Assembly (NCBI GenBank): GCA_017622055.1
Contig: JAGARY010000219.1
Location: 1 to 6,653 of the forward strand
From: Treponema sp.
GTDB taxonomy: Bacteria > Spirochaetota > Spirochaetia > Treponematales > Treponemataceae
Reading direction: 5' to 3'
Length of the DNA stretch: 6,653 bases
The position numbers and the translations under genes were made by a program. Below the pieces are notes generated by a model. That model ran no database searches. It was not told the DNA's origin and worked only from the letters and a program-made list of their open reading frames with translations. Numbering within the stretch: position 1 is the stretch's first letter; each line of letters begins with the position of its first letter. Shown in pieces: positions 6,544 to 6,653 of this stretch.

Positions 6544-6653
6544 TACAAAAACTACAATGACGTTGAGACGCTCCCAGTCAAGCGAACTGTAAAAGATGCT
6601 ATCGAACTTTTAAGGAATTGTGATTTAGGTCAAATGGTTCGCTACGCTGCCAC
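6544..6653 (+). other. Open frame without a start codon, running off the window
   Basis: After a TGA at 6541-6543 one frame stays open for 36 codons to the window edge. It reads like real protein (VKDAIELLRNCDLGQMVRYAA). It contains no ATG, GTG or TTG before the ATG at 6634, and that ATG has no well-placed SD. An ATG at 6557 lies in a different frame and stops at 6590-6592 after 11 codons. A one-base change just after 6559 would join that ATG to the protein-like frame, so a frameshifted or decayed gene, or a start I cannot see, is possible. I do not recognise the product. The rest of 6522-6653 shows no clear terminator for the operon above; GTTTA-TTT-TAAAC (6523-6535) is too weak a hairpin and has no T-tract. 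Confidence 0.25.

Noticed and set aside
6571..6590. Hairpin CGCT...AGCG or CAGT...ACTG as the operon terminator
   Set aside because: Stems are only 4 bp and no T-tract follows.
6581..6643. AGCGAAC (6581-6587) and GTTCGCT (6637-6643) as an inverted repeat
   Set aside because: Seven bases separated by 49 are expected by chance, and they lie in a protein-like frame.

Overview
The window is AT-rich DNA whose proteins are heavy in Lys, Asn, Phe and Ile. It reads most like a host-associated spirochaete, probably Treponema. Four things point that way: a small lipoprotein with a relaxed lipobox, purine-rich Shine-Dalgarno (SD) sites, a canonical TATAAT -10 box (Bacteroidetes promoters differ), and large cytoplasmic alpha-glucan enzymes. 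The assignment is an inference from style, not a database match.

Layout. Positions 1-127 hold the last 41 codons of an upstream gene that looks like the C-terminus of an IS110-type transposase, followed by a hairpin terminator (134-159). Positions 173-544 encode a 123-aa lipoprotein of unknown function, followed by a GC-containing hairpin (581-614). The 163-base gap before the next gene also holds a small palindrome and a perfect TATAAT box only 4 bases before tandem ATG codons. Positions 708-2810 encode a 700-aa 4-alpha-glucanotransferase (GH77, MalQ). Its catalytic domain is of the split, plant-DPE2-like type. Three bases later, 2814-6521 encodes a 1235-aa multidomain GH13 alpha-amylase-family protein whose SD lies in the last codons of malQ. 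The last 132 bases hold no complete gene. A 36-codon open frame with no upstream start codon runs off the edge and may be a damaged or mis-started gene.

How the genes work together. malQ and the GH13 gene form a tight two-gene operon for cytoplasmic maltodextrin/glycogen metabolism. MalQ would shuffle glucose and maltodextrin units between chains. The GH13 enzyme would hydrolyse or transfer alpha-glucans, but its exact reaction cannot be read from sequence. Neither has a signal peptide. The lipoprotein and the transposase remnant look functionally unrelated.

Most notable points: a promoter placed so that malQ mRNA would be leaderless; the DPE2-like catalytic insertion in MalQ without starch-binding modules; and the GH13 protein with N- and C-terminal regions of unknown function and an N-P-D in place of N-H-D in conserved region IV. 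I see no CRISPR array, tRNA, rRNA or recognisable riboswitch, and no clear evidence of a wholly new system.
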